Assembly (NCBI GenBank): GCA_011049095.1
Contig: DSDE01000289.1
Coordinates: 1-6,676, forward strand
Reading direction: 5' to 3'
DNA: 6,676 nucleotides
From: Fidelibacterota bacterium
GTDB taxonomy: Bacteria > Fidelibacterota > Fidelibacteria > Fidelibacterales > DSDE01
Shown: positions 5,882 to 6,676 of the stretch, one piece after another
Layout of the letters: each line of letters opens with the position of its first letter
Position numbering within the stretch: position 1 is the stretch's first letter
Made by a program: the position numbers and the translations under genes
Notes under the pieces: generated by a model
Database searches by the model: none
The model's input: the letters and a program-made list of their open reading frames with translations, nothing else
Told to the model about the DNA's origin: nothing

Positions 5882-6171
5882 CCAGAAAAAATTCTTTTAT
5901 AAATCACGGCAATCCAAAAGGCAAGCAGATAGCCTGGTTTCTGGCATCACTGCAAAGAACAATTGATTTCCAAAGCACAGCTCAGTAAATTCTTTTGGCG
6001 AACTAAAAGAGCTGTGAATAATTGCAAAGAATGCCTTTACAGTCTCTTGAAACGATATCTAAAACGAAAAATGTGCATAAATGAAATCAAGGAAATTGAA
6101 AATTACGATTGAGGCATCCAAGTTCGAATCGCTTAGGAAGCGGGAAACGATAAAATCAAAAGATGTGAAAA
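5882..6171. other. Gene-poor, AT-rich stretch between ssrA and the DUF1016 gene
   Basis: No convincing gene lies here on either strand; the longest open stretches are about 30 codons with no recognisable motif. The notable element is an inverted repeat, CACAGCTC (5976-5983) and GAGCTGTG (6009-6016), with further pairing of TTTT and AAAA inside. It is flanked by two copies of TGCAAAGAA (5951-5959 and 6023-6031). A small hairpin CGCTT-AGG-AAGCG lies at 6130-6142. I see no repeat of the tmRNA 3' end, so no attachment site can be claimed. Confidence 0.5.
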
Positions 6172-6676
6172 ATGGATAAAAATCAGTTTTCAACAACAAT
6201 TGAATGGCGGCAATTTTTACTGGACGTGAAAGAACAGGTCCGCACGGCTCAGTATTCGGCTTTAAAGACAGTCAATTTCGAACTGGTGGGTCTCTACTGG
6301 GATATCGGAAAAATGATTGTCGAGCGGCAGAATAACGCAGACCATAACGCTGCAATTGTCAAAAGACCTGCAGGTAGAATTTCCAGGTATCGGTGGATTT
6401 TCACGACGAAATCTATTTTATATGCGGGAGTTATTTCTCATTTATCGAGACGATGAAAGAGTGCAGCCATTGGCTGCACAAATCGGCTGGACGCATAATC
6501 TTACAATATTCCAGCGGTGTAGAGAAGCGCTTCAGGGTGAAAGCCGTATGACGCGCAAATATGGCTGCTCAAAGAACGTGTTGATTCATCAGATAGAAAA
6601 TCAAACTTATAAAAAATTGCTGCTTGGGCGGAGTAATTTTGACAAAGCTTTAACGCCGGAGCTTCGGGTACAAGCC
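6172..6676 (+). pseudogene. DUF1016 / YhcG-family nuclease, frameshifted and cut by window edge
   Basis: The first frame from ATG 6172 encodes a typical YhcG N-terminal domain with SALKTVNFELVGLYWDIGKMIVERQ, then leaves the family pattern after about residue 62 and stops at 6454-6456. From about 6353 the next frame continues the family: QLSKDLQVEFPGIGGFSRRN, YRDDERVQPLAAQIGWTH, MTRKYGCSKNVLIHQIENQ and NFDKALTPELRVQA, open to the right edge. The join is consistent with a deletion of 11 bases (an expected AIVEQLSKDL coding segment has shrunk) at a short ATTGTC repeat, of which one copy stays at 6355-6360. Family proteins are about 340-370 residues with an N-terminal helical domain and a C-terminal PD-(D/E)XK nuclease domain; the nuclease core lies outside. 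They are frequent near restriction systems and mobile elements. No clear ribosome site precedes the ATG. A sequencing error could mimic the shift. Confidence 0.85.

Noticed and set aside
1..6676. CRISPR array, insertion sequence ends or an integrase gene
   Set aside because: No regularly spaced repeats, transposase or integrase motifs were seen on either strand.

Overview
This is a bacterial chromosomal window of moderate GC. The best hints to its owner are a DUF4295-like small protein next to rpmB-rpmG, an arrangement known from Bacteroidota, and a bacterial-ceramide-synthase-like acyltransferase. Together they suggest a member of the FCB group (Bacteroidota, Calditrichota and relatives) rather than a proteobacterium. 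This is inference from gene content. The clearest promoters resemble the ordinary sigma-70 consensus, not the -33/-7 type of Bacteroides, so I lean to a lineage outside the core Bacteroidota.

Layout from left to right. (1) Positions 1-1513, minus strand: a YghO/BcerS-like GNAT-fold protein, whose 3' end overlaps by 20 bases a PAP2-type membrane protein that runs off the left edge. Both families are linked to lipid chemistry (N-acylation and phospho-head-group transfer), so this may be the edge of a sphingolipid or other lipid locus. (2) Positions 1697-2335, plus strand, divergent from the first block: a compact translation operon made of a DUF4295-like protein, bL28 (rpmB) and a cysteine-free bL33 (rpmG), closed by an intrinsic terminator at 2408. 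(3) Positions 2525-3505: the C-terminal part of a hybrid histidine kinase (HATPase plus receiver) with no sensor and no phospho-accepting histidine, probably a decayed or truncated gene. (4) Positions 3587-5395: an extended -10 promoter followed by a tight two-gene operon of a ten-helix DMT/EamA-like membrane protein and a P-loop kinase-like protein, both of unknown function. (5) Positions 5428-5881: the tmRNA gene ssrA, with its promoter built into the terminator hairpin of the preceding operon and a strong terminator of its own. (6) Positions 5882-6676: a gene-poor stretch, then a DUF1016/YhcG-family nuclease gene that is frameshifted and runs off the right edge. This looks like accessory DNA next to ssrA, a common integration target.

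The rpm operon and ssrA serve translation and ribosome rescue and are surely functional. The kinase fragment and the DUF1016 gene look broken. The two least understood intact units are the membrane protein/P-loop pair and the acyltransferase/PAP2 pair.
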